The notes: generated by a model from the sequence alone, not told the origin. DNA of 64,000 nt from Nicotiana tabacum (GCF_000715075.1 NC_134101.1:140010237-140074236); one strand, 5' to 3'. Positions 33,117 through 46,407 are shown, counted from the stretch's first letter. A program made the numbers and translations.

Positions 33117-33575
33117 ATCATTGCCAGTCCCGAGGTGGTACCCAACCTCAAGGACTTCCACCAAATAAGAGTTAGGCTCTAAGAAGACAACAACATCATC
33201 GCCAGCCCTGAGGTGGTACTCGACCTCGAGGACCTCCACTAAAGAGAATTAAGGCTCTAAGAAGCCAACAACATCATCGCTAGTCCCGAGGTGGTACTCG
33301 ACCTCGAGGACCTTCATCAAAAAAAGAAGTTAGGCTCTAAAAGGACAACGGCATCATCGCCAGTCCCGATGTGGTACCCGACCTCGAGGACCTCCATCAA
33401 AAAGAAGTTAGGCTCTAAAGAGCCAACAACTTCATTGCAAGTCCCGAGGTGGTGCTCGACCTCGAGGACCTCTATCAGAAAAAGGTTAGGCTAATGACAT
33501 CATTACAAGACTCGAGGTGGTACCCGACCTCGGAGACTTTCGTCAAAAAGGAGTTAGGCTCCAAGGAAATAAGCA
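33117..33575 (+). repeat. Six tandem copies of a 78-bp repeat
   Basis: Anchors at 33123, 33201, 33279, 33359, 33437 and about 33505 give steps of 78, 78, 80, 78 and 68. Each copy holds gccagtcccgaggtggta, gacctcgaggacctcc and gttaggctcta. Open frames on both strands are a by-product of the period, which is a multiple of three. Confidence 0.85.
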
Positions 33576-35384
33576 CTTAAACTCCACCAGTATGGGCTTG
33601 GCCCCGGTGTACCATCTGAGTTCGGGCAAACCCTCTCTCAGGATCTATCTACACCGCCTTCAGGCTATCTATGCTAAGTTCGAAGCAAGTTTCCAAGAGG
33701 CCCGAGTTTGAACGAACATCCACTTGGGAACTGCTCTCGAAAGCTCAAAGGTGGTCCCTATCCTCGGACCTCCGAGCAGATTTCCCCTCAAAGACTATCG
33801 CGGGGCCCAGGTGATAAATTACGGTCTCTAGGCTCGAAGTGTTACTTTCATTCAACTCGAAGTAAGGGTTCCGACGACCTGAATTTATCGGTTCAATCCA
33901 GGCTCGATTCAAGGAAAGACGAAGGGTTCCACGAGAGGTCGTATTAGTCAATCAAAGGTCAGAAAAAACACTCGCATCTGGGTTTGGTATTGGTAGTAGC
34001 CGATAGAGTCATGCATTCAGGGTCTCCATAAGTGCAAATGAAAGGAAATATAGCAAGCATCGAAGATAAACTTGAGAAAACGTCTTTGTATTCAGAAAAC
34101 ACTTGATTACAAAAGCCCTCAAGGGGTCATAACATATGATTACAAAAGCCCATGAAAGGTCCTTACACAGAAAAAAAGAAACAAAAAGGGTATGCATATA
34201 GTAAAAAGCCTAGAGCCTAGCCTACTCTCAAAGTTGCATCCTCGGTAGCAGCATCTTAGAGCACTATCTCTTTGGGTATGCATCCCCGACGACAATATCT
34301 TCGACCGCCACATCCTTTGGGGCTTCATCTCGGTCCTCTAGAATAATATCTTCGAGGGTGAAGATGAAGAAGAGGAAAGTGGGAAGTGGGAAGATGAGGA
34401 AGAGGAAAGTGACACACAAGAAGCAGAAAAAAGTGACATAGCCCACTGAAGCCAAAGGTTAAAGATTCGGCGGGCATCAACCCTACTTGCATGGTTGCTC
34501 CAGGTCCGCCTTCTCGGACATTATGCTATGCAAGTCTAATGGCCGGTTGTGCCATTTTATCCCTTAGAAAACAAAAGGGATGAAGTGTTACACCAGGCCA
34601 GGGTAGGAGAGGGAGCAGCGGTGTATATGCTCTCCCAAGTAGCGGTGTAGAGTCCAAACGTCCTCCTAAGTAGAAAAAAGTTGGCCCCCTATCTCATCAC
34701 CTCGAACCAATGACAACAGCAGTAACAACCATAACGACTACAACAACAACAGTGACGAGACAGTATAATCTCGCTCGGCAAAGAAAAGCCCAGGAAAAAG
34801 GCCATGGCGTGGCTGATGAGAACGTTGCCATAAGACCTTAAGGCCATAAACCCCAAACATGATAGGTAGCAATAGAGGAGGATAGTGGGAAGAAAGGGAT
34901 GGAAAGGTGTTGAAAGGCACTTGGATAAAAATATAGTACCGGAAGGACCCCATTTATAGGGGGTGATAGTATGGACAACGACGCCATCAATGCCTTTGAA
35001 AGACGGATAGGCAGGCGCAATCAATGCGTCATTGGAAACTGGATCGACGGCGATACTGTCGCTTTGAAGAATGGGAATCGCCAGCGCATTGAATGACTCT
35101 GAAAAGACAAGTCCATGGGATGTCCTGGTTATCGTAAAGGCTTACGTCATAAGTACAATGTCATCAACGTGACATCATTGTGGGAAGTCCAAAGAGTTGG
35201 ATGTCAAAATCGTTTCTTGTCGCTCCTCTATAAGAAATGTGGGGACTATTTGTATATGGTGAAATCGGCGGGTCCAATTCCTCGTCATCGAGGCACCTCA
35301 GAAGATCATCTCGAAGCCTCAAGACTACAAGGCTATGGTCGAGTTTCCTCCCTCGAGGATCATCGACGCTCGACTTGGGGACAA
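33576..35384 (+). other. 3' non-coding region of element B, last part
   Basis: No domain is seen. A purine-rich, gaagatgaagaagagg-like microsatellite lies near 34355-34420 and a caacaacag stretch near 34730. The last bases (cgacttggggacaa, 35371-35384) are a purine-rich tract directly before the LTR start and may be the polypurine tract. Confidence 0.45.
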
Positions 35385-35919
35385 TGTTGACTACGGCTGT
35401 GGCAGAAATGGGGAGTTCCCAAGGTACACGGCTAGGACTAACAGAGCCTAGTGGACTACCCTAACCCTGAATCAAGGTGTCATCTAGCTATCTCATCTCC
35501 GCTTCTTTGTCATTTAATGTATTTTGTACTATGTTAGGATTCCCCTCCTATATAAAGGGGATCCTTGTCATTTTGTAGACTTCTATTGCTTTAGCTGCTC
35601 CTCACGAAATATACAAACACATTCTCTCTGATATCTAACATATTCTCTTGATATTATTGCTTTCATTTACTATCTTCATCATTGTTCTTCATTTAGTGCT
35701 TATCATTGTCCATAAAGATCCTTCGTTGATTTTATTATAACTATTAGCCATACTTCGACCACCTTCGATAGCTCCCAGCCGAGCTCCGGAATCAACCTCG
35801 AGGCCCTCAAATCGACAAGCTCGAGGCCCCGATAATTAACCCATCGGTCTGTTTATCACCTTATCCTTAACTCTTATTTCGTTTCTAAGTCTCACATACA
35901 TAGCACCAACTGTTTAACA
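35385..35919 (+). repeat. Probable 3' LTR of element B (about 535 bp)
   Basis: It begins tgttgactacggctgtgg after a purine-rich tract and ends near tgtttaaca. TATATAAA lies at 35549-35556 and a cttc-rich start region follows. The partner LTR is outside the window, so both boundaries are estimates and no target duplication can be checked. Confidence 0.5.
35549..35556 (+). promoter_or_regulatory. TATA box of the element B LTR
   Basis: TATATAAA in tcctatataaaggggatcc, a strong plant core-promoter match about 165 bases into the LTR. Confidence 0.6.
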
Positions 35920-36467
35920 ACTAGCATAAAAATAGATCACGTATTTTTAGAGTCTCATAATTAAATTTAATTATTATTACCATTTTCATGGTAAACAATA
36001 TCTAAATCACGTTTTCTCAAATGGTTCTTACTTTATACGAATAGCCACTTTGTTTCAAAGTCAATTATTTTATACTTAACCTCATTTTATTAGTAAGTGT
36101 TATAGACTTATCTTTTCGAAACATTTTTCAATTGTATAAACATTTACAAAAAGTTTTTCTTTTAAAATAAAACCTACACTTTTTCAAGGCATATATACTA
36201 CCCTTCTTTCAAAATTGACAAAGTTTTAAAACATAACATAAAGTGAGACGCATATCTTTAAGCACTAGCTAAGTAGATATAGACATTTTAATTCATCGAA
36301 CCTAGTCTAAGTCCTATGGAGCTAGCTTAGGTAGATTCTAGAGTGCCTAATAACTCCCCCTTAGAAGAACAAGAACTCTTACCTAAAATTTCACTAGTTA
36401 GCAGACTAATAGGATAATGACCTTAATAATTAAATAGGTACCCTAGTATACCTTAAATATTAGGTGG
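35920..36467 (+). repeat. Fragment resembling the end of an Ogre-like LTR
   Basis: The last 180 bases (ccta-gtctaagtc-tatggagct, gagtgcctaataactcccc, taaataggtaccctagtata) match 40950-41110, the end part of the adjacent LTR. The first part is AT-rich without a gene. It appears to be the truncated end of an LTR copy directly abutting the start of another. Confidence 0.5.
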
Positions 36468-39400
36468 TGTTGACGGTTTAAATTTGATTTATTGTACTTA
36501 GATATTTACAATGAATATTTCGAAAGTATTTTTTATCAATAATTATCTACTTTTTACGTATTAATTATGTATTAGCTTTGAAATTAATAACCTGGCATTA
36601 GTATTATGTAATTACAAATACACTAATACTATTACAATAATTTTTAAATATACCATAGAGGTTTTATAATTAATTTACGAATTACCTTTAAAATTTTGAT
36701 TAATTAGATTATTATGTTGATAATTCAAAACTAGTTTTATTATTTAGAAAATAAAGTATTTTATAAATAAATAATTACAATAGTTAGTAGTATATTTGAT
36801 AATTATAATTTTACTATATTTTATTAGAATTAATTAAGTTTAATTTAATTAATTTTAAAAGGGTTGAAAACTAATAGGCTACATTTGCAGTTCCTTAATT
36901 AAATACAAAGTGGCTATTCATTAAATCAATTTCAGCCCAAATGCCCAAGCCCAATTATCCCATCTGGCCCAGTCCAAAAAACCTTCTATTCCACTTTGGC
37001 AATCCGCCCTAAAACCTAAGAACCAATAGAAATTTGCCATGTAAACTCTCCAATCTTACTCACATAAAAAACACACATGCATCTGAACTGTTAGTCCATC
37101 TAATCAGCGGTCTATATTTAATCTCTATTTTCTTTTAATATTTAAACACTCGCCCAACGATCATCTCCACTGTCGAAACCCTATAATCTGACGACCACCA
37201 AAATTCCTCCTCAAAAACCTTAAGTGCCTGATTTATCAAGGACGTTGATCATCAGATCCAACAGCCCATACCTCGTCTCTCAAGTTTTACCTTAGAGACA
37301 GCATCCCAGACCCCCTAACCCTAAAACCATTTCCCCCAAGCCATGTTGTTTCTATTTCCCCTTCTTCTCTCTTTTCTCTCAACCTTACAACCCAAATCAA
37401 TCAAAAAAAATCTTGCACAAATTCTTGCAAGGTCATGAATTCATCCTCCTTGTCTCCCACATCCATGATTCTCGTTGAGTCGTTCCTCTTTCATCGATAA
37501 AGTTTGAAATCCTAAAATCCGAACCCTAACCCTAGAGATGAAACCTTAAATCGCCTTTGATCTTTCAAATCGATGGCATGCATATTTATCCATTTTGCTC
37601 CTGTACTTCAGATCTTGTCGTTCTTTCTATTTTCGCCGTTTGATTTCAAAAGCCCTAAGCAAGGAGTCACAAACTAAAGCATGAAACTTCAGTTCGTCTG
37701 ATTTTTTTTTTTCAAATCGAAGCAAGCATGAGGACATTTACTGGCTTCATAATTAATATTCGATATCCAGAGGTCAAATTAATTGACCTCTGGGTATTAG
37801 GGTTCTGACCGATGGTCTCTCATGCTTCAATGGTCTATCTCTCATTTCCCCATGCCCAGGTAAAAATCCTCACTGATTTCCTTTTGTTCTCTAAGATTTT
37901 CACTTGATTATGCTCACATCACTGCGCCTCCGTCATTCTCCACTTCTGAGTTAGAATTTTATTGAGCCTAAGGCATTGAATGCCCCTATAAATAGGATTC
38001 ATAAATGCTCTCACAAGAAGATAACCAACTACACCTAATATCATCGAGCAACCTACCAAACAATAGTCTAAATTTTATACGAGTTAAGAGCCTAGATTTA
38101 TTTTTCTGATTGATCTCTATTCCTTTTGTTTTTCTGAGTTTCTTCACTTCTTAAGAGCTTGATATCTTGGTCTTCATATGGTTAAGTTAGAAACCCTGTT
38201 TGGTCTGCTGCACTAGAAAAGGTCAGTGTACTTCCACCCTCTCTTTGATTCCTTCATTCGAAAATCATGAACGAATTATTATTTTCTTGTAAATTGTTTT
38301 TATCTGTAGTGTTTTTTGTTAGTCTATAATTATTTATTTTAGTTTACCATGACTTTGTTATTGATCTGTATTTAGTTATTATATTTTATTAGTGTTGATT
38401 AAGTTACCAGATGCTCTTAATGACTTTGATTTCTATTCTGTATCAAGCATGTCTATTAAACAACCTATGTGATCAAGCTACTTAATATACCTTAATGACC
38501 TTTCGTGTTTGCATAGGTTTCAGATTTACTTTTAATGATCCTTACCCTTTCCATGCTATTTTCTGAATTTGGATATTAAGGTTATTGTCTGAATGCTCAC
38601 AGTTTAACTCTTCATCACTCAACTAAAATATATGAAGTTTAGGTGTTTAAATGCTCTCCTTCTTTGTATAAGTACTTGTTAACTTTAAAGTATTCTTTGA
38701 ATCATCACTAGGAAATCTTTATATCCATGCCTAACTATCAATTGTATCCCTAAGTATGAAACATTCTTATTAGGTTTAACTTTTGTGAACATCAGTTGTC
38801 ATTCTGCACATGTTTTGTTATGATCAGCCTACCTTTTACAAATTAGATTGTAATTGTATCCGCTGTATTTGAATGTTTAGTTGTTCTATAAGTTAAATTC
38901 AACTCCACCATGTCTAGATGTTATACTTAGTCTGAACATATTGAGTTAAGTCTGCTTAGTATGATGTTTCCCTATATTTAAACACTTAAGGATACTAACA
39001 ATATGATCTTGTAATGGTTGAGACTCGTCATGTCTTGTGAGGTCATAACTTTGGTTGAAATCTCTATATGTGTGGATGAATGAGATTTTGGCATAAATCT
39101 TTGTTTATCCCTCATGACTTCATACTTTTGAACATTGTTTTGGAACTGCACTAAGTTTTCTCTTTCCCTGTTAATCTTAATTGAATATAGATTTGGAGAA
39201 ACCTCTTGTTGTTACTAATTGAGCACAATAACTTGCCTATGTCATTGTCTGGATCTTTACTGATGTTTTCAAAGGTCCCAAATAGTATTGTTAACATATT
39301 GTGTGTTAATGAAAAGATCGGGTGCTAAACTAATATGTGATCAAAATATTGAGGCATTAAAATATGTATCCCAAAGTTACTGCAGCTCTAAACTATATGC

Positions 39401-41268
39401 TATTTATCTATCTCTGAGATGTTTGATTCCTACTGTGTGGTTCTTTAGTAAAAACAATATGATGTTCCTGCCTATGTGTGTATTTAAAAATTTTAGCTTC
39501 ATGTTTGCCTAGTATGTTAGTCAATCACCTAGAAACTAGAAGTATTATTATAATAAATGGGATTTTTTCTTGTGTTCTTCATATTATTCTGTTAAAGTAG
39601 AGGGTATGCTCTTGTGGTAGGGAATGTTATAGCAGCTGATTATATTGAAAGAGCCTCATTGGCACTTAAACCTATAGGGAAGAATGAGTCGTTAGTGGTT
39701 AGGAATATTTGGGAGTAGAGTTTAACTCTAAGTTGGGTTGTTATCTCCGGCACAAGCATTACCCTGGGCCTTAAAACCCTTGGGAACTTTGAAGTGGGGG
39801 GGGGATTCAATGGGGGCATTGGCCTTGAATAGAATTCTCTCCTTAGCCCTTAGTTTATTGGCACCTGTTATTCTCTTTGGGTTAGTGTTTAATGACAACG
39901 AAAGGTGTTCAATGTGAGTCACTTACTATATGTGACCATCACATTAGTATGACCTCCGTTGGTATTTAAATACAGTTAATTATCTTTCCTTTACTCGTGC
40001 TTTACAAATTTCATATATGGTCATGTATATAATATTGTCTCTCAAATGACCTTCTCTTTTTTTTTTTCAACATGTATGCTAATTTGAGCCTGCTGAGTTC
40101 TCTAAGAACTCAGGCCCGAGTCCAGCCTTGCTATATTTTGGAAGATCTAGAGTTAGCTGTTGCTCATCCCTGTATTGTTGGGCCTGCCTCTCTGAGGCCC
40201 ATACATCAGAGTCATTTCTTTCCCTTTGCTTCTTTATTTACTGTTACCATTATTCTTTCACTATGTAGTTATTCTTTACTGTGCTCATGTTATTTTATCT
40301 CACATGTATATGACAAGTATATATTAGATTAAATGCTTTATTTTATCTTTTAATTCATAAAGCAACTTAGTCAAGTTTTAATAACCATAGGATTAAAAGA
40401 AGCATTAGTTAGCAATTAATTCTACATCCGCTAATATCATGAGTTGTTATAAATTCATTACATCCTGCTAACTCTTTCTTAAAGATTTTGAATCCCAAAG
40501 GCCTAACAAAAGGTGGCAATGACCCTTTCAAAACAAACCAGAATTGAGTCGCGTGCTTAATTTTCTAAAAGGAAATCAACTCTTTCGAAAAGAACAAGGT
40601 GCTACCATCCAGACAACGGTTTTCAAACAATCCCCTCAAGTTTATTATTTAATAACTAATGTATATCTTAGCCTTTCTCTCATAACATCTCATTAGAGAA
40701 ATACGGACTTCTATGCTCTAGGAAACAAAGTGTGTTAACTTAGCTTCTCTTTTACACATTTTCATACAAACATCCTATCTTTTAAGCTCTTTTCAAGCAT
40801 AGATATACTAACATTATTTTTCTAAGACTCTTCTTTAAATCCATCCTCTTTAAACTACACTTTTACCTTATAGGTGTTATGCCCTAATATAAGGTAAGTC
40901 ACACTCTGTTAAACACTAGTTAAGAATAGTACAAAAATTTAGTCTTAAATCCAGTCTAAGTCATATGGAGCTACCTCAGGTAGATTTTAAGGGGTGCCTA
41001 ACACCTTCCCCTTAGAAGAACAAGAACCTTTACCCATAATCTCACTGGTTAGCAGACCAATGAAGAATATGACCTTTAGTAATTAAATAGGTACCCTAGT
41101 ATATCTTTGCGGCGATTCTCTTTCATCAATAATAGAGAAATCACAAGTTGGATCTTGTTTTGACTAGTGCAAAATAGGGTGGAACAGGTGGCGACCCTCT
41201 TTTATCATCAACGGGGAAACTACTAATTGAATCTTGTTTTGACTTGTGCATAATAGGGTGCAGCACAG
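36468..41268 (+). repeat. Divergent Ogre-like LTR, solo or partial
   Basis: It starts tgttgacggttt and follows the plan of the element 1 LTR: AT-rich start, a cagcccaa region near 36930, a decayed form of the gttgatca palindrome near 37242-37270, TATAAATA at 37987-37994, and an end with ggggtgcctaacaccttcccc near 40990. Two 76-bp tandem units with gcggcgattctc/gtggcgaccctc close it. I find no primer site or internal domain next to it, so it may be a solo LTR. The right boundary is approximate. A 10-base G run near 39796 is simple sequence. Confidence 0.5.
37987..37994 (+). promoter_or_regulatory. TATA box of the divergent LTR
   Basis: TATAAATA in cccctataaataggattc, about 1.5 kb from the LTR start. 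Confidence 0.45.
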
Positions 41269-41797
41269 CATACAATGGAACTCAATCAACACTTATCCCG
41301 AGTGACCCAAAATCACAAGACCACGTCGCCTCAATACCCATAGGCCATTTTATACTCCCACATGCACTCAATAGTACCTCCAACTGATACACCTTTTTCG
41401 AATAGACCTTTTGCAAATTCGAAGTTGTTTATTCCATCTCTTTAACACTACCTCGCAGACCCGATAATGATATGAAAATACTCTAAGTCTTCTTCACAAC
41501 CCACTGCAAAACTCAACCCTTGGCAACACAACAAACCCAGCAATCCTTAGGCCCTACACCTTAAATCTTGAACCCATTAAAACCATCATTGAGAGTTTTA
41601 TACTCTAATCTAGTCCCAAATATATAACCAAACAACTAGTTCTCTATTAGCACACGAATACTCTATAAGACGTAAATGAATGAATCACTTCCCTTGCACA
41701 TCACATTCACAAAGAAATATCAAATCTCAGTCAATCCACAACCTTCACATAAACTGATACAGCCAAATATAGCACACACCATCAAGTTCCCTACTCG
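41269..41797. other. Unassigned sequence left of element 3
   Basis: About 530 bases with no recognised domain. It lies at the insertion site of element 3 and is probably continuous with 62518 onward if element 3 is removed. The last five bases (actcg) resemble acttg at the far side, a likely decayed target duplication. Confidence 0.4.
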
Positions 41798-42424
41798 TGT
41801 CGCGCCCCCTTTTTCCTCACAGAATCGGGTTCATGACATTTGGAGGGACAACCCGTTCCTTTTAGGAATTGGGTTTACATTTGAAGAGTCGTCACCTAAT
41901 GATTTAAGGTGCATTAGGACACCAAAAGAGTTTGATTTGAATAACCAGAGATAGGGTAAGGGCTTGAAATTATTCTAAGGGGAAGGTATTAGGCACCCCT
42001 GAGAATTCACTAGTGTGGTTCCCGGCCAGACAATTATTGTGAATTTGGTGCAATTAACATGTAGACAAATAAGTCTCAAATAAGATGGGATTTCATATAA
42101 TGGTTTGAAACTAAACAAAGTTTGAAAGAGCAAACAGAAAAGTTGATTTTTAAAAGAAAGAACTGAAATGCTAAAGTAGCATAAAGTTGAAATCTTCACT
42201 GATTTCCTCCTCAAACAAACACATAAAGTAGCATGTCTTACACATACTGCTTAAGTCTAATTTAAAAGAATTAAAGACGAGGGAGATGAGATTGTTGAAG
42301 CAGTTTTAGTCTATTGCATAACTCAGATAAGAAGTCTGAGTTAGGCCTGCCTGCTGGTTGTAATAATTAACAGAAGCAGATTCAGTTTAGAGATATTACC
42401 CTAAGGCTTGCCTAAGTGTTTAGA

Positions 42425-43110
42425 CGGGGTCCTATAGGCATGATATCTACTAAATTCAAAAGGTGATGAGACAGTATAAACTTGAAATAAATTATTTGGG
42501 ATCCTATAGGCATGCTTACTAAACCTTGTTAAGCGAGGGAATTAGGTTATTAAAGAACAGAATGTACAAAAAATTGGACTAGTTAAAGGTGTTGCAGGTG
42601 GTAGTATCTACTATTACTAATTTTATATCTAACACTGAGTGGAGCGAATCCGATTCATTTAAGAAACCCCTGTAGGCATGATTTCTATATATCGCTGATT
42701 TTGGACCCTTATAGATGTGGTATCTAAATGCAGAAACTTGTATTAAACCTTATAGACATAGTATCTAAATGCAGAAACTTGTATTAAACCTTATAGACAT
42801 AGTATCTAAATGCGGTTTGAATTATGCAGAATTCAAAATACCCTATAGGCAGGTTTTCTACATGAAGTTGAATATGAAGTTGAAAACATATCATATAGGC
42901 ATGGTCTCTAGGTGAAGTTCGAATATGCAGGAGTTAAAACATCATATAGGCAGGTTTTTCTACATGAAGTTGAATATGCAGAATTAAAAGGTATCTTATA
43001 GGCATGATTTCTATATGGAATTGAATTAAAACAACCCTATAGGCATGGTCTCTAGGTGAAGTTTGAATATGCAGGAGTTAGAACACCCTATAGGCATGTT
43101 TTCTACCCTT
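42425..43110 (-). repeat. Array of about twelve cctataggcatg motifs
   Basis: Boxes of the form c-tataggcatg-t-tct recur through this stretch with variants (cttatagacatagtatct twice, cctataggcaggttttc). Part of the array is a true tandem duplication (atgcagaaacttgtattaaa near 42735-42810); the rest have unrelated spacers. The same box, reversed, occurs in the element 1 LTRs. Confidence 0.65.
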
Positions 43111-44102
43111 GTATGCATAGGTACCACCCTATTTACTAGCCAGTCCCAAATGTTATTATAACTTATTACAAACCAGAATAAATTAAATTAGAATAGAAAA
43201 ATACAAAGATAGTACAACTAGAGGAGGCCTGACTCTTGACTTCCTCTCTGAGTTATGAGATAAACAACTCAAAGACCATCGATCCAAATCCTTTCTCCAA
43301 TTGGAGTGTATTAGAGTTCCCTAAGAGCCTCAATGGGACTCTGGGCAGTGCTCACACCCAAATTATATTACCAGAATAGGGACAAGTGCAGTGTGAAAGC
43401 TCCAACCCCCAAGTGTCCAAATTCAGAGGGAGATCATGGGTCCCAAGGCAAGGCTCACAAGAAGGGGCAGAACTTAAGTCTAAGAGAGATTGCAAGTAAA
43501 GAAACAGAATTCTGAGGGGATAAAGGAGAGGGAAACAGCCACAAACAAGTTGATAGTTTCATACAAAAGGGGTTCAGGGGGATTGGGAAGTTGCAAAGAG
43601 CCTATGTACTTAGGTATTAGTTAATTCTGGGCATGCACAGCAATAAGGAGTGTTGTTATGCTTACAAAATCAACCAGAATACACAACACATAATGATAAG
43701 ATAGAGGTTGTGATACCAGGGGAATCTAGTCTGAGTCATAGACAACAATACTTAATGATGCCATGCCTCAAATAAGCCATCAGTATCAAACAAATTGGGG
43801 TAGGGGCTTAGGACATATAATAGATTCAAAACAAGTAGAAGGAGATTACAACATGCTAAAATAAGTACTGAATTGATCACAGGCAGTACGCAGACAAGAA
43901 GGCAAAAAGTGTTAAGTAAACATATTGTTGTTGATGCTGAAATCTTAATCAGAACATACCAGTTTAGAGAAAGCAAAATATAGTAAAAGCAGGTAGCAGG
44001 ACTTTGAAGACAGGACACAGTACAAGTAGTAAAGTAAGAGAATGTGTTTTGAACGTAAGTGATTTCAGAACTAAGTGTGTTCGTGTTAATGAAAGAGCAG
44101 GT

Positions 44103-44110
44103 TATTTATA
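44103..44110 (-). promoter_or_regulatory. TATA box, 3' LTR of element 3
   Basis: The minus strand reads TATAAATA, at the place equivalent to the TATA box of element 1. Confidence 0.5.
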
Positions 44111-45769
44111 GTGTGAAAACATGCAGAAAAATAAGGCAAGAAAATAATTATAGAACTGTGTACCAATTAAAATAAATTAGTATAAGAGCTTCCTTTAATT
44201 AAGGAGTTAAACTTAAACGGTAATGGACAGAAAACATTTAAGGAAAGAAATCAAGTAGGCATCTTGTGTAGAGTAGACAATTAGGGGTAAATACATAGAG
44301 GTTTAATTAAGGGAAGAATCTTTAAAATACTTGGTTAACCAAATAAGGCAAGATAGAGTAAAGTTGCAGAATATAGAGGCAATCAGTACATAGTAGATCA
44401 AGGAGTCAGGGATTTGAAATTACTGATTTGGGGAGAATAACAAGGGTTCTCATGAACAAACAAATAAACCAAGTTAAAAATAGGAGAATTGAAAGTCTAA
44501 GGAAAGTTTTCCAATCGACCCAAGAAACAGGGAAATCAGTAAGGCGAAACAAGGAGAGAGTCAATCACTTAACACATGAATGTAATCAAAATTACACAAG
44601 AAGGTTTGAAATCAGTCCAAAATTGAAGGTTATTTTAGCGGGAAATTCATCATATAAAAGAGTGCACAAGTATTAGGCATGCAAGGCTAAATTTAAGACA
44701 AAGAGAAGTGTTACACAATCACAAAATCAGTAAGTAGTGGACTACCGAAACATGATAGTCACATAGGCCAATTTTAGTAACTCAGTAATAGAGAAAAGAG
44801 AGAGTATCAAATAGCATGTAAAGGGGTCAAGTAAAAAACCTTATAGAGTTTAGCAGGAAGTCAGAATCATATAAAGAAACAAAAGATTTTGAAATTCAGT
44901 CGAGCAATAAATGAAACAACTTCAGAAACTCAAATAGGTCCAAAGAAAATAGGGTTTTGAAACCAAACAAGTTCATAAATGAGGAACCACCAAATCACAT
45001 AGCAAATGGTCTCCGGACTCGAATGATCCCAAAGTTTTAGGGTTTTACCATCGATCGAGTCATAGAGATGAAAAACAAGCAATCAAACAAATACTAACAC
45101 GAAAATATATTCAGAAACCTCAAAAGGAACTAAGACTTTTAACATGCACACTCCAGTAGAAGAACAACATAAAGAACATAGTAGAACATGTTAAAAATCT
45201 GAAAAGCTTTGAAATAATTTAACAAAAAAACCTAAATCGGAAAGGGTAAAGAGGTTTCGAAAGCAGACTTTTGAAAGAAACTTTGAGAAAATGTTTAAAA
45301 GCTTAGAGAAAACATAGATTTACAATGGCTCTAAAAGAATCGGAAGAAACCTTGAAGGTTAGGGTTCCATAAGAACCAGAAGGTGAGAAAGGCTTGGAAA
45401 GTCATTGATCTAAGCAGGAGAAGTCAAGATCAGGCTTGAATAGGCATGGCTGGCCGGAGAAAGATCAGAGACGACTGGAGAACAGCCATAAACTGAAATC
45501 GACCAAGGTCTGGACCAAATTCTTTCACGATCTGGCCTTGAAACCATAATAATCGGGCACGTAGAGGCTAAAGGAGGGGGATACAGGCCTTTAATGTCTT
45601 TGGAAGCCATTGATTCAGGCGATTTTAGGGTGGTGGTTGAGGCAGCAGCTAGGGTTTGAGAGGGGGTTGAGCGAGAAGTGAGAGAGAAAGGGATTCAGAG
45701 GCGGCTGGGGTTGTGAAATGGTTAGGTTTAGGGGGTAGGTCGGGATTAAAAAAGGAAAGGGTGTTTGGT

Positions 45770-45796
45770 GGTCGTTGATCATTTTGATCAACGGCC
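45770..45796. promoter_or_regulatory. Conserved palindrome, 3' LTR of element 3
   Basis: ggtcgttgatca, ttt, tgatcaacggcc. It is the same palindrome as in element 1 despite extensive divergence of the surrounding LTR. Confidence 0.6.
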
Positions 45797-46407
45797 TGGA
45801 TTAATCAGGTAGGCGGGGCGGTTCAATAAGGTTAGGTTTGGGTTAGTTCAAATAGGGATTGGGTCAGGGTAATTGGTTTTAAAAGTTGGATTCAATTGGG
45901 GTGCCAAATCAAGCTACAATTGAAATGAACATGGGCTAACACTCAATAGCCACTTCTCCCTATTTGATTTATAAAAAAAAATAGTAAAATAATTTCTGAA
46001 AATAATTTAAGGGTACTAAAATGATTAAAAATACATAATTATCAAATGAAAAATACTGGAGTCAATTTTATAAGTATAATTACAATTAGATCTTAAAAGA
46101 GGTCAATATTGCAATTATATGCAATTTCATTTTAAAAAATACTAAATAAATTTGTATAAATATGCAAAAATTATGTTAGCTATATTTAGTATAAATATGC
46201 AAATCCAATAAATGAATTATCAAAAATGATAATTTTGGGAATAATTATTGGGTTTTCTTGGCAAAAATAGGCAATAAATCGATTTAAAAATATCTAAAAA
46301 TTAAGGAAAAATAATAAACATTTGAATATGATTACATATGCATATACATGCCATTTTGAAGGTATTTTGCATATGAAAAATATGCAGGGAAAAATTGGGT
46401 ATCAACA

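Larger units (their letters stand above)
41798..46407 (-). repeat. 3' LTR of element 3 (4610 bp)
   Basis: Plus-strand ends are tgtcgcgccccc and ttgggtatcaaca. It aligns to 58052-62517 apart from two large indels: it lacks the module at about 58420-58770 and has about 480 extra bases near 42500-42960. It contains about twelve cctataggcatg boxes, a TATA box and a palindrome. Open frames in it have no domains. Confidence 0.9.

Noticed and set aside
33291..33494. Repeat protein-like frame in element B
   Set aside because: It comes from the 78-bp tandem repeat. The opposite strand is equally open.
39796..39806. G run
   Set aside because: Simple sequence in an old LTR, with no supporting context for a quadruplex or other function.
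41676..41954. 92-codon frame crossing the left boundary of element 3
   Set aside because: It spans the junction between flanking DNA and the LTR, so it cannot be an ancestral gene.
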